DNA of 64,000 nt from contig DATIPO010000089.1 in the NCBI GenBank assembly GCA_035471925.1, forward strand, positions 15,104-79,103. The letters run 5' to 3'. Numbering within the stretch: the first letter of the stretch is position 1; every line of letters starts with the position of its first letter. The notes below the pieces were generated by a model that saw only the letters and a list, made by a program, of their open reading frames with translations, searched no databases and was not told the DNA's origin. Both the position numbers and the translations under genes were made by a program. Shown here one piece after another: positions 50,140 to 59,454 of the stretch. This DNA is from JANQFM01 sp035471925. Lineage in GTDB: Bacteria; Acidobacteriota; UBA6911; RPQK01; DATIPO01.

Positions 50140-52179
50140 CTAGTTTCTCTCAGGGTGCCGCAGGATGAGGGTGTGGCTGTCGCGGGTGTGGACCATGTCG
50201 AAGACGTCTTTCAACGAGCTGTAGCTCTCAGCAGGGAAAAGCAGGCCCTTGAAGATGAAGCGGCGCTTGTAGACCAGGGTGTTGTCGGCTTCCATGGCCA
50301 GGCTGACCATGTACTCGCAGACTTCGGGAGCCCGGAAGGAACCGGGTGACTCCAGCGATGAAGCCTCATACCCCTCGGGAAGCTTGATGCGGACTATATC
50401 TTCGTCCATCCAGGTGTGGTGGAAATAGATGGGGTGGAGCCGCTCGGCGGCAGTGAAACGCGGGTTCTGTCCTTGTTGGAAGAAAGCAGGCTGGAGAAAG
50501 AGGCGTTTGCCCGTCACTTGGGCGAATCCCGGCAGGCGGATGCGGGCGGTGTAGACCAACGATCCGGGTCCTCCAATGCGCTCCATGGCGGGCGCGGAGA
50601 CCTCAATGCCAGGGAGGCGGCCTGCAAGCATTTCCAGGAGGGCGTCCCGGCGCTCGGACTCCTCGCTGGCGTCGTGGATTTCCCGGCGGCGGGCGCCTTG
50701 GTGCCCGCCGAACTCAATGCGGATGTGGCCTTCCAGCGTTCCCTCTTCGTCCAGGCTCAGGTCGGCGCTGCGGCGGGTGAAGGAACGCTGGGGCGAACTC
50801 ACCGGCGTACGCACGAAAGCCGGTTCATCAGGATCCGCAATCAGAGCCAACTGCCCCTCGTGAAACCAGGGCAGGGTGCCAAAGGGGGCATAGCGCGCTG
50901 GAGGGTGAAAGAAACGCCACTCCTGGCCGACTTGGACGGCCGCAGTCATGTTGGGAAGTAAGTAGCTGACGGCGACCTGAGGATCGAAGAAGAAAAAAGC
51001 GCTGTTGCCCACCGCTGCAGGACGCGCCTCAAATCCGGCGGCTTCGCCCAAGGCTAGAAACAGCATAGTAATGTCATAGCCCGTGCCGCGTCCTTCCTCC
51101 AGTGTGTCTTCCGGCTTCTTGTTGGCGTCCCGCTCTTCCAGTTCCCTCTGGGAGAGATCGGCAGTGTCGTCGTGAATGTTCTCAATCTCACGGCGGCAAA
51201 AGTCGTAGAGGATGCGCAGCTTCTCCTGGGGGGACTTCACGCCCTCAAGCAACTCGGCGGTTTTGTCGCGAACGGCGCGATTGACCTTGAAGCGCTTTTT
51301 GTGAACGTCCCAGAGCCGCTTGGCGTGGCGCTTCCAATACTCTTGGGGCGACAAGTCCTGATGGTCGCGCGTGTAGTAGGTCAACATCCAAGGACGCACC
51401 GCTAGGCCGGGCGGCATGTGGGGCTCCTCTCTGAAGGCCGCCACGTTTTCGAGGCTCACCGACTGCCAGCCGCCCGGCTCGTGCTGAAAAGGCGGTTGCT
51501 CGGCATTGAAGACCAAGGCCCGCATATCGTATCCTTGGTCATTACTCCAAGGTTTGAGGTAGTAGGTCACCCGGCGCACCGGGAACTCCCTCTGCAGATC
51601 GAATTCGGCGCCGTGAGCGAACTGCTCCAGGCGGGTTTCCCTCCACTGGTACTCGATAATCGCTCCCGGCTTCACGGCCGGCATGACGAAGGTCTTGTCG
51701 GTCAGGGTGACTCCGAAACCCTTGGCCGAGTCCTGCTCAAAGACCGAATCTCCATCGAGCTCGATCACGCTGCCGTCGGGCTGGATCGTGCGTCCCCGGA
51801 TAGCCAGGATTCGGATGTCTTTGGACTGGCCCAGGCGGACCGTCCCGAACTGCTCAACCCCTCTTTCTGTGAAGATTTTCAAGCGCAAGTAATGGTCAAG
51901 GTGGGATTTGGGGACTTGCCCCGAGACTTCGTCCTGGACGCGCACTTCCCAGAACAGAGCCTCGGCGTCAGCACCGGCCTCAACGCTGGGCTGCTCGGCC
52001 CTGAGATCGGCGGGGTCGACCGGCTTCCAGTCGGCAGCTTCGACAGCCGGGCTGAGCGCAAGACACAGAACATGGACCAGCACCAAGAGGCGCGCTGGAA
52101 GTGCCCCTGAGCCTTCTTCGCAGGACGAGATGGCCGGATGAGAGGGGCGGAGGTCAAGGAACAACAGTGAAGGCAGCAT
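50140..52179 (-). CDS. DUF3857/transglutaminase-like protein lacking catalytic residues (third gene of operon)
   Basis: The 679-residue exported protein has a hydrophobic leader (about 29-48), a DUF3857 domain (about 60-250) and a transglutaminase-like region (about 320-440). It is a close paralogue of the first gene of this operon; both share GADAEAxFWEVxVxDE and GRTIxPDGSxxELD. In the transglutaminase core the Cys is replaced by G367 (GTGYD), the His is missing and the Asp is His (FFHP). It cannot work as a thiol enzyme. It starts 12 nt after the middle gene. Role: probably structural or binding, in the periplasm. Confidence 0.75.
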   Translation of the reverse strand: MLPSLLFLDLRPSHPAISSCEEGSGALPARLLVLVHVLCLALSPAVEAADWKPVDPADLRAEQPSVEAGADAEALFWEVRVQDEVSGQVPKSHLDHYLRLKIFTERGVEQFGTVRLGQSKDIRILAIRGRTIQPDGSVIELDGDSVFEQDSAKGFGVTLTDKTFVMPAVKPGAIIEYQWRETRLEQFAHGAEFDLQREFPVRRVTYYLKPWSNDQGYDMRALVFNAEQPPFQHEPGGWQSVSLENVAAFREEPHMPPGLAVRPWMLTYYTRDHQDLSPQEYWKRHAKRLWDVHKKRFKVNRAVRDKTAELLEGVKSPQEKLRILYDFCRREIENIHDDTADLSQRELEERDANKKPEDTLEEGRGTGYDITMLFLALGEAAGFEARPAAVGNSAFFFFDPQVAVSYLLPNMTAAVQVGQEWRFFHPPARYAPFGTLPWFHEGQLALIADPDEPAFVRTPVSSPQRSFTRRSADLSLDEEGTLEGHIRIEFGGHQGARRREIHDASEESERRDALLEMLAGRLPGIEVSAPAMERIGGPGSLVYTARIRLPGFAQVTGKRLFLQPAFFQQGQNPRFTAAERLHPIYFHHTWMDEDIVRIKLPEGYEASSLESPGSFRAPEVCEYMVSLAMEADNTLVYKRRFIFKGLLFPAESYSSLKDVFDMVHTRDSHTLILRHPERN

Positions 52180-52191
52180 TGGCGGCTTCCC

Positions 52192-54198
52192 CTAGTGTTT
52201 GATGAGGACGGCGGGGGCTTGTTCGACGCTCTGCACCTGTTGGAAGAAGAGGCGCAAGGCGTCGTAGTTTTCGACTGGAATCAGCATGCGCTTGAGGGTC
52301 AGGCTGCGGCGGCAGCGCAGTTCTCCGGCCTGGGACTCACAGGAACTCTCGTAGTCTCCGAAGGACTCGCTCAACTGCAGCGACGCGGGCAGTTCGTCAG
52401 CCTCAAATCCAGGCGGCAGGGTGAAGACGGTTTCCTCTTCAAAGCTCTGGGCTTCCAGTTGGACCGGCAGCTTGCGATCGGCTGAGGCGAAGCGGTTGCG
52501 GTCGCGGCGGCTGACCAGGATGGGCTGGAAGAGCATGATGCGCGACTGCATCACCTGGGCGTAGGAAGAAGCCGTGAAATCGACTTGCAGCTTGAACCGC
52601 CCTCCGCGTCCGCCTTGCATCGGTTCGGTGCGCAGGTTGTCCAACTGTGCGCCCGCCACGTCGTCCACGATCCAGTCGTGGATGGTCTCCCGGTAGTCGG
52701 GTTCGGACAGACGGCTGAAGAGCTTCTGTTCCTGCACTCCCACGTTGCCGGTGGATTCCTCGCTGACGCTGGCGGAGAGCGATCCGTCGAGTCCCAGGCG
52801 GGCTTCGATGCGGCGCCTCAGGATATTGTCCTCGGCGGGGACCGTGGGCAGCTCCATGAGGACGCCTTTCTCCCCCGCCAGAACCAGTCCCGGAGCACCT
52901 TGAAGGGTCTCGGGGAGGAGTCCCAGAGGGGTCACGTTATCGGTGGGGTCGAAAAAGAGCAGCCGTCCCAGTCCCGCATGCTCGGTCACAGCCGGAGCCT
53001 CAATGCCGGGACTGACGCGGATGGCGCTGACGGCGTGGTTGAACTGCTGGGGCGAGGGCCATTCTTCGCGCACATAGTCGGGATCGCCGGCGTAGATGGC
53101 CACCGCGTAGGACTCGATGCCCGCTGACTTGAGCAGCGAACGCAGCAGGTTGGTCTTGTCCTTGCAGTCGCCGTAGTTCTTGCTCAGCACCTCGGAGGCA
53201 TTGCGGGGACGGTAGCCGCCGCCCCGCCGGATGCCGGTTTGGATGGAAACATAGTTGACGTCCTGGGCGTGGCGTGCCAGCGCTTGCAGGCGGCTCCACT
53301 CGTCGCCGGCCCCGGTCAACAGCCGTGAAGAAGCCTGGGCCACCTCGCCCGAGTCCTCGACCTGGCTGTCATTAAGCCGCGTCAGCCAGGATGAAACGTC
53401 GTTCCAGGAAGCGAAGGAAGGTCCCGCCGCCGAGGCTCCCGAGGCTGGGAAGTAGCTGAGGGCGATGCGGGGAACCAGGGCCGAAATCGAGGGACTTGAG
53501 GGCTCCGAGGGGATGGGGTCCAGGGGGCCCGCGCTCCAGCGGTAAATATTCCCCTCGGACTCGAAGCGCGGCTCCTGCTTCATATTGAACAAGGTCGGCT
53601 CGACCCGCCAGCCGGCCGGCACCATCAAGCGCAGATTGAAGTCGGCGGTGGCCATCCCCCGCTCCTGCAGATACTCCGAGAACTGCGTGAAAATGGTCTT
53701 TTGCTCCAGCACCCACTCGCATCCGAAGACCGAACCGGGGACCGCCTCGTCAGAGGCCACCACGATCTTCATGCGGGCTTCGTTGTAGATGTCGTTGTCG
53801 GCCAGAGACAGGTCGAGGGCTTCTTTTTCCTTGTAGCGGCGGACCTCTCCGCCAGGACGGATGACCCAGGCCTCCATGGCCTGGACCTTCTCTCCCTCGG
53901 TCAAGTAGACGACGTTCTCGCTGGCCCGCCGGGTTCCCTGCCGGTTGAGCACCGAGATGGCCAGGCGGCGGCGGACGGTGGTCTTGCCTCTCTCGTCCAC
54001 CGTGATGAACTTGTGGTCGAGCAGCACCACCGCCGGCTCCTCTTTCCACTCCTCGCGGATCTCAAGGGCGGCAGCCTGCTCCAGCCAGGCGGGAGCCTTG
54101 TCGGCGGCGCCGAGTCCCAGGCTGGCACAAAAGCAAAACAGGACCAGCCAGCCGGTCCGCCGCAGGAGCAGAGTCATGTGTAAGCGGGTCTCTTGCAT
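52192..54198 (-). CDS. DUF3857 and transglutaminase-like protein with intact triad (second gene of operon)
   Basis: The 668-residue exported protein has a leader (about 9-30), a DUF3857 domain (about 40-240) and a transglutaminase-like domain. It carries C345 (KNYGDCKDKTNLL), H388 (QFNHAVSAI) and D417 (LLFFDPTDN), the Cys-His-Asp triad of papain-like transglutaminases and proteases. It is the only one of the three paralogues with an intact catalytic set. It lies 6 nt after the first gene. Such proteins could hydrolyse or transfer amide bonds in the envelope; the substrate is unknown. Confidence 0.8.
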   Translation of the reverse strand: MQETRLHMTLLLRRTGWLVLFCFCASLGLGAADKAPAWLEQAAALEIREEWKEEPAVVLLDHKFITVDERGKTTVRRRLAISVLNRQGTRRASENVVYLTEGEKVQAMEAWVIRPGGEVRRYKEKEALDLSLADNDIYNEARMKIVVASDEAVPGSVFGCEWVLEQKTIFTQFSEYLQERGMATADFNLRLMVPAGWRVEPTLFNMKQEPRFESEGNIYRWSAGPLDPIPSEPSSPSISALVPRIALSYFPASGASAAGPSFASWNDVSSWLTRLNDSQVEDSGEVAQASSRLLTGAGDEWSRLQALARHAQDVNYVSIQTGIRRGGGYRPRNASEVLSKNYGDCKDKTNLLRSLLKSAGIESYAVAIYAGDPDYVREEWPSPQQFNHAVSAIRVSPGIEAPAVTEHAGLGRLLFFDPTDNVTPLGLLPETLQGAPGLVLAGEKGVLMELPTVPAEDNILRRRIEARLGLDGSLSASVSEESTGNVGVQEQKLFSRLSEPDYRETIHDWIVDDVAGAQLDNLRTEPMQGGRGGRFKLQVDFTASSYAQVMQSRIMLFQPILVSRRDRNRFASADRKLPVQLEAQSFEEETVFTLPPGFEADELPASLQLSESFGDYESSCESQAGELRCRRSLTLKRMLIPVENYDALRLFFQQVQSVEQAPAVLIKH

Positions 54199-54204
54199 GG
54201 AGAT

Positions 54205-56205
54205 CTAGTTTCCCGAGCTGGAAGCTTCAGACTCCTGGCTTCTCAGCATCAGCGTATGGTTGTCGCGTTCATGCAGGGCGTCGAAGAGCGCCTTGAGCTG
54301 CGGATAGCTCTCGGGCGGGAAGAGCAGTCCTTGAAAGCGGAAGCTGCGCTTGTAGATCAAGGTCCGCTCGTCTTCCTTCTCCAAGTTGACCACGTATTGG
54401 ATGTTGTCACCCGAGTGGAAAGGGTCGGGCGGAGCAACCGGACCCAGGGCGTAGCCTTCCGGCAAGCGGATGCGCACGGCGTCCTCCTCCAGCCAGGAGT
54501 ATTGGAAGTGGATCGAGTGGAGGCGGTCGGCGGCGCTGAAGTAAGGATCGCGATTGCGCTGGAAGACAGCGGGCTGCAGAAAAATCCGCTTGCCCGTCAC
54601 CTGAGCGTAGCCGGGGATCCGCACCTTGCAGGAGTAGACCAGCGATCCGGTGTCCTTCACGCCTTCCATCTTGGCTTCGCTGATTTCCGCTCCTCCCATG
54701 CGCGATTCGATGCGCGATCGGATGGCGGCGATGCGCTCGTCCTCCTCGTCGTCGTCATATTGCTCGCGCCGCCACGCCGCCCGGTGGCCCGTGAATACCA
54801 GGCGGACTTCGCCTTCCAGCGTCCCGTCGGGGTGGAGGACCAAGTCTCCGATACTGCGTTCCACCGATGATTCTGAAGGACTGCTGGGCGTTCGCGCGAA
54901 GCGAGGATCCTTGGGATTCAGGATAAGCGCCATTTGCCCTTCCTCCTGCCAGCGCAGCATGCCGAAAGGCACGTAAGCCTGGGAAGGATCGAAAAAGCGC
55001 CACTCGCCGTTAAGCTTGACGGCCGCCGCCCATCCCGGCAAGAAGTAGGCATTGGCGATGTTGGGCTCGAAGAAGTAGAAGGAACTGTCGCCGATTTCAG
55101 CCCAGTAAGCCTCGAAATCGGCCGCCTGGGCCAAGGCCAGGAAGAGAGCGGTGATGTCGAAGCTGGTTCCCATGCCCCGTTTCAGGGTGTCCTTGGGCTT
55201 GCGGTTGCGCTTGCGGTCTTCCAGCTCTTCGTCGCTCAGACCGGAGGCGTCGTCGTAGACGTTGACGATCTCGTTCTGGCAGAACTCGTAGAGGACGCGC
55301 AACTTTTCCTCGTCATCCTGCACTTCGCGCAGCAGTTCCTTGGCCTTCGCCTTGACTTCCTTGTCGTCCTTGAAGCGGTCCTTAAGAGCCTGGAACCGCT
55401 CTTCGGCGTATTTGCCCCAGTACTGTTGGGGGGTCATGCTGGCCTTGTCGTCGGTGTAATAGAGCAGCATCCAGGGACGCACTTGGCTCTCGGGCGGCAT
55501 GTAGGGCTCTTCGCGGAAGGCGGGGACGTCCTCCATGCTGGTCTTCATGTAGCCGCCAGGAGCCTTTTCGAAGGTCCTCTGCTGGCCGTTGATGGTGATG
55601 CTGCGCATCCCATAGGGTCCAGCGTTTCTCAGAGGCTTGATGAAGTAGGTGACTTTCTGAATCGGAATGTCGCGCTGAAAGTCGTAGCGGGCGTAGAGCG
55701 TCAGATTGTCGCGGCGGATCTCCCGCCATTGGTACTCGATGATCGAGCCGGGTTGGACGGCGGGCATGGCGAAGGACTTGGCCCGCACCTTAATGTCCTG
55801 CGACTTGACCACGTCGCGCTCGTAAACCGAATCTTTGTCGAGTTCGACGATGCTGCCGTCGGGATTGATGGTCCGCCCCTTGATGCGGTCGATCTTCTCG
55901 TTGCTGCTGTAGGGGATGTCGATGGTGCTGTGCGCATCGCGTCCCCGCTCGTTGAAGATCTTGAGACGGATGTAATGGTTGAGGACCACCTGGGGGTCGC
56001 CTCCGGAGATCTCGTCCTCCACCTTCACTTCCCAGAAAATGGCCTCGGCGTCGGCTCCCGGCTCCACCTGGGGTTCGGTCATTTCAAGGTTTTGCTTGTC
56101 GACCGACTTCCAGTCTTCGGCCGTCAACCCCATCGATATCGAAGGCGTCATCAAACAAAGCAATGTTAGAAGAGTCTGAAGCCGATTGGGAAACATGAAC
56201 ATCAT
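54205..56205 (-). CDS. DUF3857/transglutaminase-like protein lacking catalytic Cys (first gene of operon)
   Basis: The 666-residue exported protein starts with a leader (MMFMFPNRLQTLLTLLCLMT) and has the DUF3857 domain followed by a transglutaminase-like region. The catalytic Cys is S348 (GMGTSFDITAL) and the His strand reads FLPGWAAAV, although FFDP is kept. It is a paralogue of the third gene and not of the catalytic second gene. An AAAGG sequence precedes the start cluster, and the downstream ATGs at 56202 and 56196 are alternatives. It heads the operon and is divergent from a phosphatase-like lipoprotein gene. Confidence 0.75.
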   Translation of the reverse strand: MMFMFPNRLQTLLTLLCLMTPSISMGLTAEDWKSVDKQNLEMTEPQVEPGADAEAIFWEVKVEDEISGGDPQVVLNHYIRLKIFNERGRDAHSTIDIPYSSNEKIDRIKGRTINPDGSIVELDKDSVYERDVVKSQDIKVRAKSFAMPAVQPGSIIEYQWREIRRDNLTLYARYDFQRDIPIQKVTYFIKPLRNAGPYGMRSITINGQQRTFEKAPGGYMKTSMEDVPAFREEPYMPPESQVRPWMLLYYTDDKASMTPQQYWGKYAEERFQALKDRFKDDKEVKAKAKELLREVQDDEEKLRVLYEFCQNEIVNVYDDASGLSDEELEDRKRNRKPKDTLKRGMGTSFDITALFLALAQAADFEAYWAEIGDSSFYFFEPNIANAYFLPGWAAAVKLNGEWRFFDPSQAYVPFGMLRWQEEGQMALILNPKDPRFARTPSSPSESSVERSIGDLVLHPDGTLEGEVRLVFTGHRAAWRREQYDDDEEDERIAAIRSRIESRMGGAEISEAKMEGVKDTGSLVYSCKVRIPGYAQVTGKRIFLQPAVFQRNRDPYFSAADRLHSIHFQYSWLEEDAVRIRLPEGYALGPVAPPDPFHSGDNIQYVVNLEKEDERTLIYKRSFRFQGLLFPPESYPQLKALFDALHERDNHTLMLRSQESEASSSGN

Positions 56206-56347
56206 CCTTTCGCGAGTTCCGCCAGACGTTCGACGGATACTTTGCTTTGCGTCTCAACGTCGGGTGCGTTGTGATTCTCTCAAATCATGAATAAAATTTC
56301 ATCCTTTGCATTAACATTTCTCAGGAGACGGCGGGAGGCATTTTTGC

Positions 56348-56353
56348 TAAGCT
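56348..56353 (+). promoter_or_regulatory. -10 box of the phosphatase-like lipoprotein gene
   Basis: TAAGCT ends 7 nt before the ATG at 56361. The -35 region (GAGACG) is weak. No Shine-Dalgarno site is seen. Confidence 0.35.
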
Positions 56354-56360
56354 CTTGCAG

Positions 56361-57005
56361 ATGAAAAAGTTAGCGCTGTTGGCACTGGTCACGTTTTTTA
56401 TCGCTTGCTCGTCCCCTGAAGACGCTTCGCAGGCGGAATCCTCACAACCTCAGGAGTCGCAAGCTGAGCAGACCGAAGCGGACCTCTGTCCGCGCATATA
56501 CAAGGACTCCCAACGCCAGGCCGCCGTCCGCCAAGCTGCTGAAGCGGGACGCCTGGTGGTTCTCATCCGCCACGCCACCAAGGGAGGGCACGTCGACCGG
56601 CCTTGTCCCGATCCTGATCAGGCCCTGACCGAGGGCGGTTTCGCTCAGGCCGAAGCCCTGCGGGCGCATTGGCAGCGGCTGGGGATGAGCTTTTCGCCTG
56701 TCCTTACCAGCCCCTATTGCCGCACCCTTCAGACGGCTGAAACGCTGGTCCCCGATGCTGAACCGATCGAAGCCGACGGGTTGTTCACCTGCGAATTCGA
56801 AGACTTGATCAGCCAGCACAAGCAGGAAGGCTCCAACCTGCTGCTGGTCACCCACAGCGGCTGCGTCGGGAAAGTGCTGGGAGTCGAGATCCCCCACACC
56901 GACCCCGACTACGACGCCGTGGCGGCTTTTATCGACTACGACAACCCCGAGAGTTCCTTAGGCTGCGCCCTGGCCTCCGACTGGGACGAGATAACCGGCC
57001 AATAA
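56361..57005 (+). CDS. Histidine phosphatase-family lipoprotein
   Basis: The 214-residue protein has a lipoprotein-type leader (MKKLALLALVTFFIAC, Cys16), then a Ser/Gln/Glu-rich linker to about 45. The catalytic LIRHATKGG motif follows, equivalent to the RHG of histidine phosphatases. Supporting residues are SPYCRTLQTAETL and LLVTHSGCVG with the second His. The family includes phosphoglycerate mutase-like phosphatases; here the site would face the periplasm and the substrate is unknown. It is divergent from the DUF3857 operon. The earlier TTG at 56355 is less likely as start. Confidence 0.8.
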   Translation: MKKLALLALVTFFIACSSPEDASQAESSQPQESQAEQTEADLCPRIYKDSQRQAAVRQAAEAGRLVVLIRHATKGGHVDRPCPDPDQALTEGGFAQAEALRAHWQRLGMSFSPVLTSPYCRTLQTAETLVPDAEPIEADGLFTCEFEDLISQHKQEGSNLLLVTHSGCVGKVLGVEIPHTDPDYDAVAAFIDYDNPESSLGCALASDWDEITGQ

Positions 57006-57216
57006 CCTGCCTCGACCATCCGGCATCTGCGGGCGGATGTGCGTGAAGATCTTTCAGTTAGCGTCGGAAGGTCAATGAGCGAGTAACGGTGGTCTTCTTA
57101 CCGACGAAGACGCTGACAAGGTCTGTGAGTCGGTCGAGGAGGCGACTGTGGGATCAGAGTGTCTGCTTTTGAGGCGGCCTTTCGAATCCCTTTTGAAAAA
57201 GGGGCTTCCCAACGCG

Positions 57217-57975
57217 TTACTTTCGGGCATGTTCAGGGTTGACGCGGGTGTCGGAGTCGACTTGGCCGTCCACCAGGCGGATGATGCGGTGGGCGCGTTT
57301 CATGACTCGGGGGTCGTGGGTGCTGAAGAGGAAGGTGGTGCCATGTTCGTGGTTGAGGCGCTCCATCAGCTCCAACAGGGCCACGGCGGTTTCTGAGTCG
57401 AGGTTGGCGGTGGGTTCGTCTGCCAGGACCAGGGCCGGGTTGGAAGCGATGGCGCGGGCCACGGCCACTCGCTGTTGCTGACCTCCCGAGAGTTCCGCCG
57501 GCCGCCGGTGTTCCATTCCCTTCAGCCCCACTTCGTCCAGCAGTGCGCGGACGCGGCGGCGGCGCTTGTCCTTGGGTACGCCGCGCAGCAAGAGGATGAA
57601 CTCGGCATTCTCTTCGGCGCTGAGGACGGGTACCAGGTTGTAGGCCTGAAAGATGAATCCGATCTCATTGAGGCGCAGGCGGGCCTTCTCGCGGTTGGAC
57701 ATGCCGGTGATGTCCTCCTGCTGCAGGATGATGCGTCCTTGGTCGGGGACATCCAGTCCGGCCGCCACGTTGAGCAGCGTGGTCTTACCCGACCCTGACG
57801 GGCCCATGAGGACGGCGAAGTCGCCTTGCTCCAAAACGAGGTCGACGTTGTCGAGGGCTTTGATGGTTTCCGAGCCTTGCTGATAGAAGCGGCTGACGCC
57901 TTCCAGACGCAGCACATCGTCGTCGGTGGTCGCGGTCAAGCCGGACGGTTTGGCGGCTGTTGTGCTCTCATTCAT
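57217..57975 (-). CDS. ABC transporter ATP-binding protein (LolD/MacB type)
   Basis: The 252-residue ATPase has Walker A GPSGSGKTT, the Q-loop IFQAYNLVPVLSAEEN, signature LSGGQQQRVAVARA, Walker B LVLADEPTANLD and the H-loop FSTHD. The LSAEEN region is typical of LolD/MacB-type exporters. It is the last gene of the operon with two FtsX permeases and a LolA-like protein. I use the ATG at 57975 because GAGGA lies 9 nt before it but touches the one at 57984. Confidence 0.93.
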   Translation of the reverse strand: MNESTTAAKPSGLTATTDDDVLRLEGVSRFYQQGSETIKALDNVDLVLEQGDFAVLMGPSGSGKTTLLNVAAGLDVPDQGRIILQQEDITGMSNREKARLRLNEIGFIFQAYNLVPVLSAEENAEFILLLRGVPKDKRRRRVRALLDEVGLKGMEHRRPAELSGGQQQRVAVARAIASNPALVLADEPTANLDSETAVALLELMERLNHEHGTTFLFSTHDPRVMKRAHRIIRLVDGQVDSDTRVNPEHARK

Positions 57976-58057
57976 TATGGTCATTCCTCACGGCTCGCGG
58001 GTTGCGGCGTTGGTCGGCACCTCATCGCGCGCTTCCGGCACACGGCCAGGACTTGGG

Positions 58058-58085
58058 AGTTGGAGATTGGCAGTTGGAGCTTGGC
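58058..58085. repeat. Two tandem copies of a 14-mer in the spacer before the ATPase gene
   Basis: AGTTGGAGATTGGC and AGTTGGAGCTTGGC are adjacent. They lie in the 115-bp spacer between the second permease and the ATPase genes, which is otherwise empty. Confidence 0.5.
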
Positions 58086-58090
58086 ACACA

Positions 58091-59437
58091 TCAGTCTCTT
58101 CCCAGCAGTTGTACGTCGGCGGCTCGGGCCGCCCTCCAGGCGGGCATCAGGGCCAGCACCAAGGTCATCAGAAAAATCCAGAAAATCGACCACAGGATGC
58201 GCTCCGCCGAGAGATAAGAGTGCATGACCGGGTCGAAGGCCACTCCGGCCACGGTAGCTCCTTCCATGTCCATCAGGGCGTCCAGCGGCAGTCCGTAGAC
58301 TTCGAAGTACTTGTGGGCCGACCATCCCAGCGCCAGTCCAGCGGCGGAGGCCAGGGCTCCGATCAGGGCGGCTTCAAACAGCACCATGGCGAAGCGTTGG
58401 GCCGGAGGCAGTCCCAGCGCGCTGAGCAGGGTGAATTCGCGGCGGCGCTCCAGCACGCTCATCAGAAGGGTGTTGAGCACCATGAATCCGATCAGCAGGA
58501 AGAGAAAGACGTGGAAGACGTAGTTGCCTCCGTCGTCGACCCGGATGAATTCTTGCAGTTCGGGCAGCGCCTGTCTCCACTGCAGGACCTCCACGCCGTC
58601 GCGACGGTAGCCTTCGGCGTCACGGTCCTCCTGCGGTCCGGCGGCGGCCGCGACTTGAGGCGCGGTCGGCCGGGGCGACTGGGCCCGGCGGTGGCCGGTC
58701 AAGGCCTGACGCAGGTCCTGGGCCAGCTCCTCGGAAGTGTGGGAGCTTTCCAGCACGACGGCCAGTTGGTGGACTTGCCCCGGCAGGTTGAAGAAGCGCT
58801 GAGCCTCCGAGAGGGGCAACAGGACGATGATCTGGTCAAACTCGTCCTGCCCCGTGCCCAGGATGCCTTTGACCCGCACCAGACGCGACTGCACGTCGGA
58901 GGTGTGAGCGGCCTGGGCCATCAGCACCAGCTTGTCGCCCACATCCAGCTCCAGCTTGCGGGCGACGCCGCGGCCGATGACGACTCGGCTTTCGTCGCCG
59001 GGAGCCAGGAATTGGCCTTCCACGATCTTGTCGGGGAAGTCGGAGGAGTCGCGTTCTCCCTGGGGCTCCACGCCGATGATCTGGACGCCCGTGGAACCGT
59101 CGGCTGAGGAGGCCAGCCCCGAGGCGAAGATGCGGGTGGTCACCCCCACAACGGGGAAGTCCCCGGCCTGCTTGATTTGGCGGCGGGCCCTGTCGACTTC
59201 GGCTTGACTGAGGGTGCGCTCGATGCCTCCTACGGCTTGGTAGCCGTCGGCCTGTACGATGACGTGTCCGGAGCCCATGCGGACGGCGCTTTCGATCATC
59301 TGCTGGTGGGCTCCGTCGCCCAGTCCCAGGGAGACTAGCAGCAAGGCCAGCCCCAGGGATACGGTGAGGGCCGTGAGCAGCGTCCGGCGGGTGTTGCGCC
59401 ACAGGTTGCGCCAAGCGATGCGTAGGATGGTCAGCAT
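58091..59437 (-). CDS. FtsX-like ABC permease (LolC/LolE type), second permease
   Basis: The 448-residue protein has an N-terminal membrane helix (LLTALTVSLGLALLLVSLGLG), a large periplasmic domain (about 50-310) and three C-terminal helices. This is the MacB/FtsX layout. AAGGAG 7 nt before the ATG sets the start, and the upstream part of the open frame is antisense-like and rejected. Starts with IAWRNLWRNTRR, a motif shared with the first permease. With that partner and the ATPase it forms an exporter. Confidence 0.88.
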   Translation of the reverse strand: MLTILRIAWRNLWRNTRRTLLTALTVSLGLALLLVSLGLGDGAHQQMIESAVRMGSGHVIVQADGYQAVGGIERTLSQAEVDRARRQIKQAGDFPVVGVTTRIFASGLASSADGSTGVQIIGVEPQGERDSSDFPDKIVEGQFLAPGDESRVVIGRGVARKLELDVGDKLVLMAQAAHTSDVQSRLVRVKGILGTGQDEFDQIIVLLPLSEAQRFFNLPGQVHQLAVVLESSHTSEELAQDLRQALTGHRRAQSPRPTAPQVAAAAGPQEDRDAEGYRRDGVEVLQWRQALPELQEFIRVDDGGNYVFHVFLFLLIGFMVLNTLLMSVLERRREFTLLSALGLPPAQRFAMVLFEAALIGALASAAGLALGWSAHKYFEVYGLPLDALMDMEGATVAGVAFDPVMHSYLSAERILWSIFWIFLMTLVLALMPAWRAARAADVQLLGRD

Positions 59438-59454
59438 GTCAGCTTCTCCTTCAC

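Noticed and set aside
54934..56169. 411-residue plus-strand open frame
   Set aside because: It is antisense to the first DUF3857 gene and has no start signal or recognisable domain.
57190..57210. CCCTTTTGAAAAAGGGG hairpin as a terminator of the ATPase gene
   Set aside because: The stem is weak and no T run follows on either strand.
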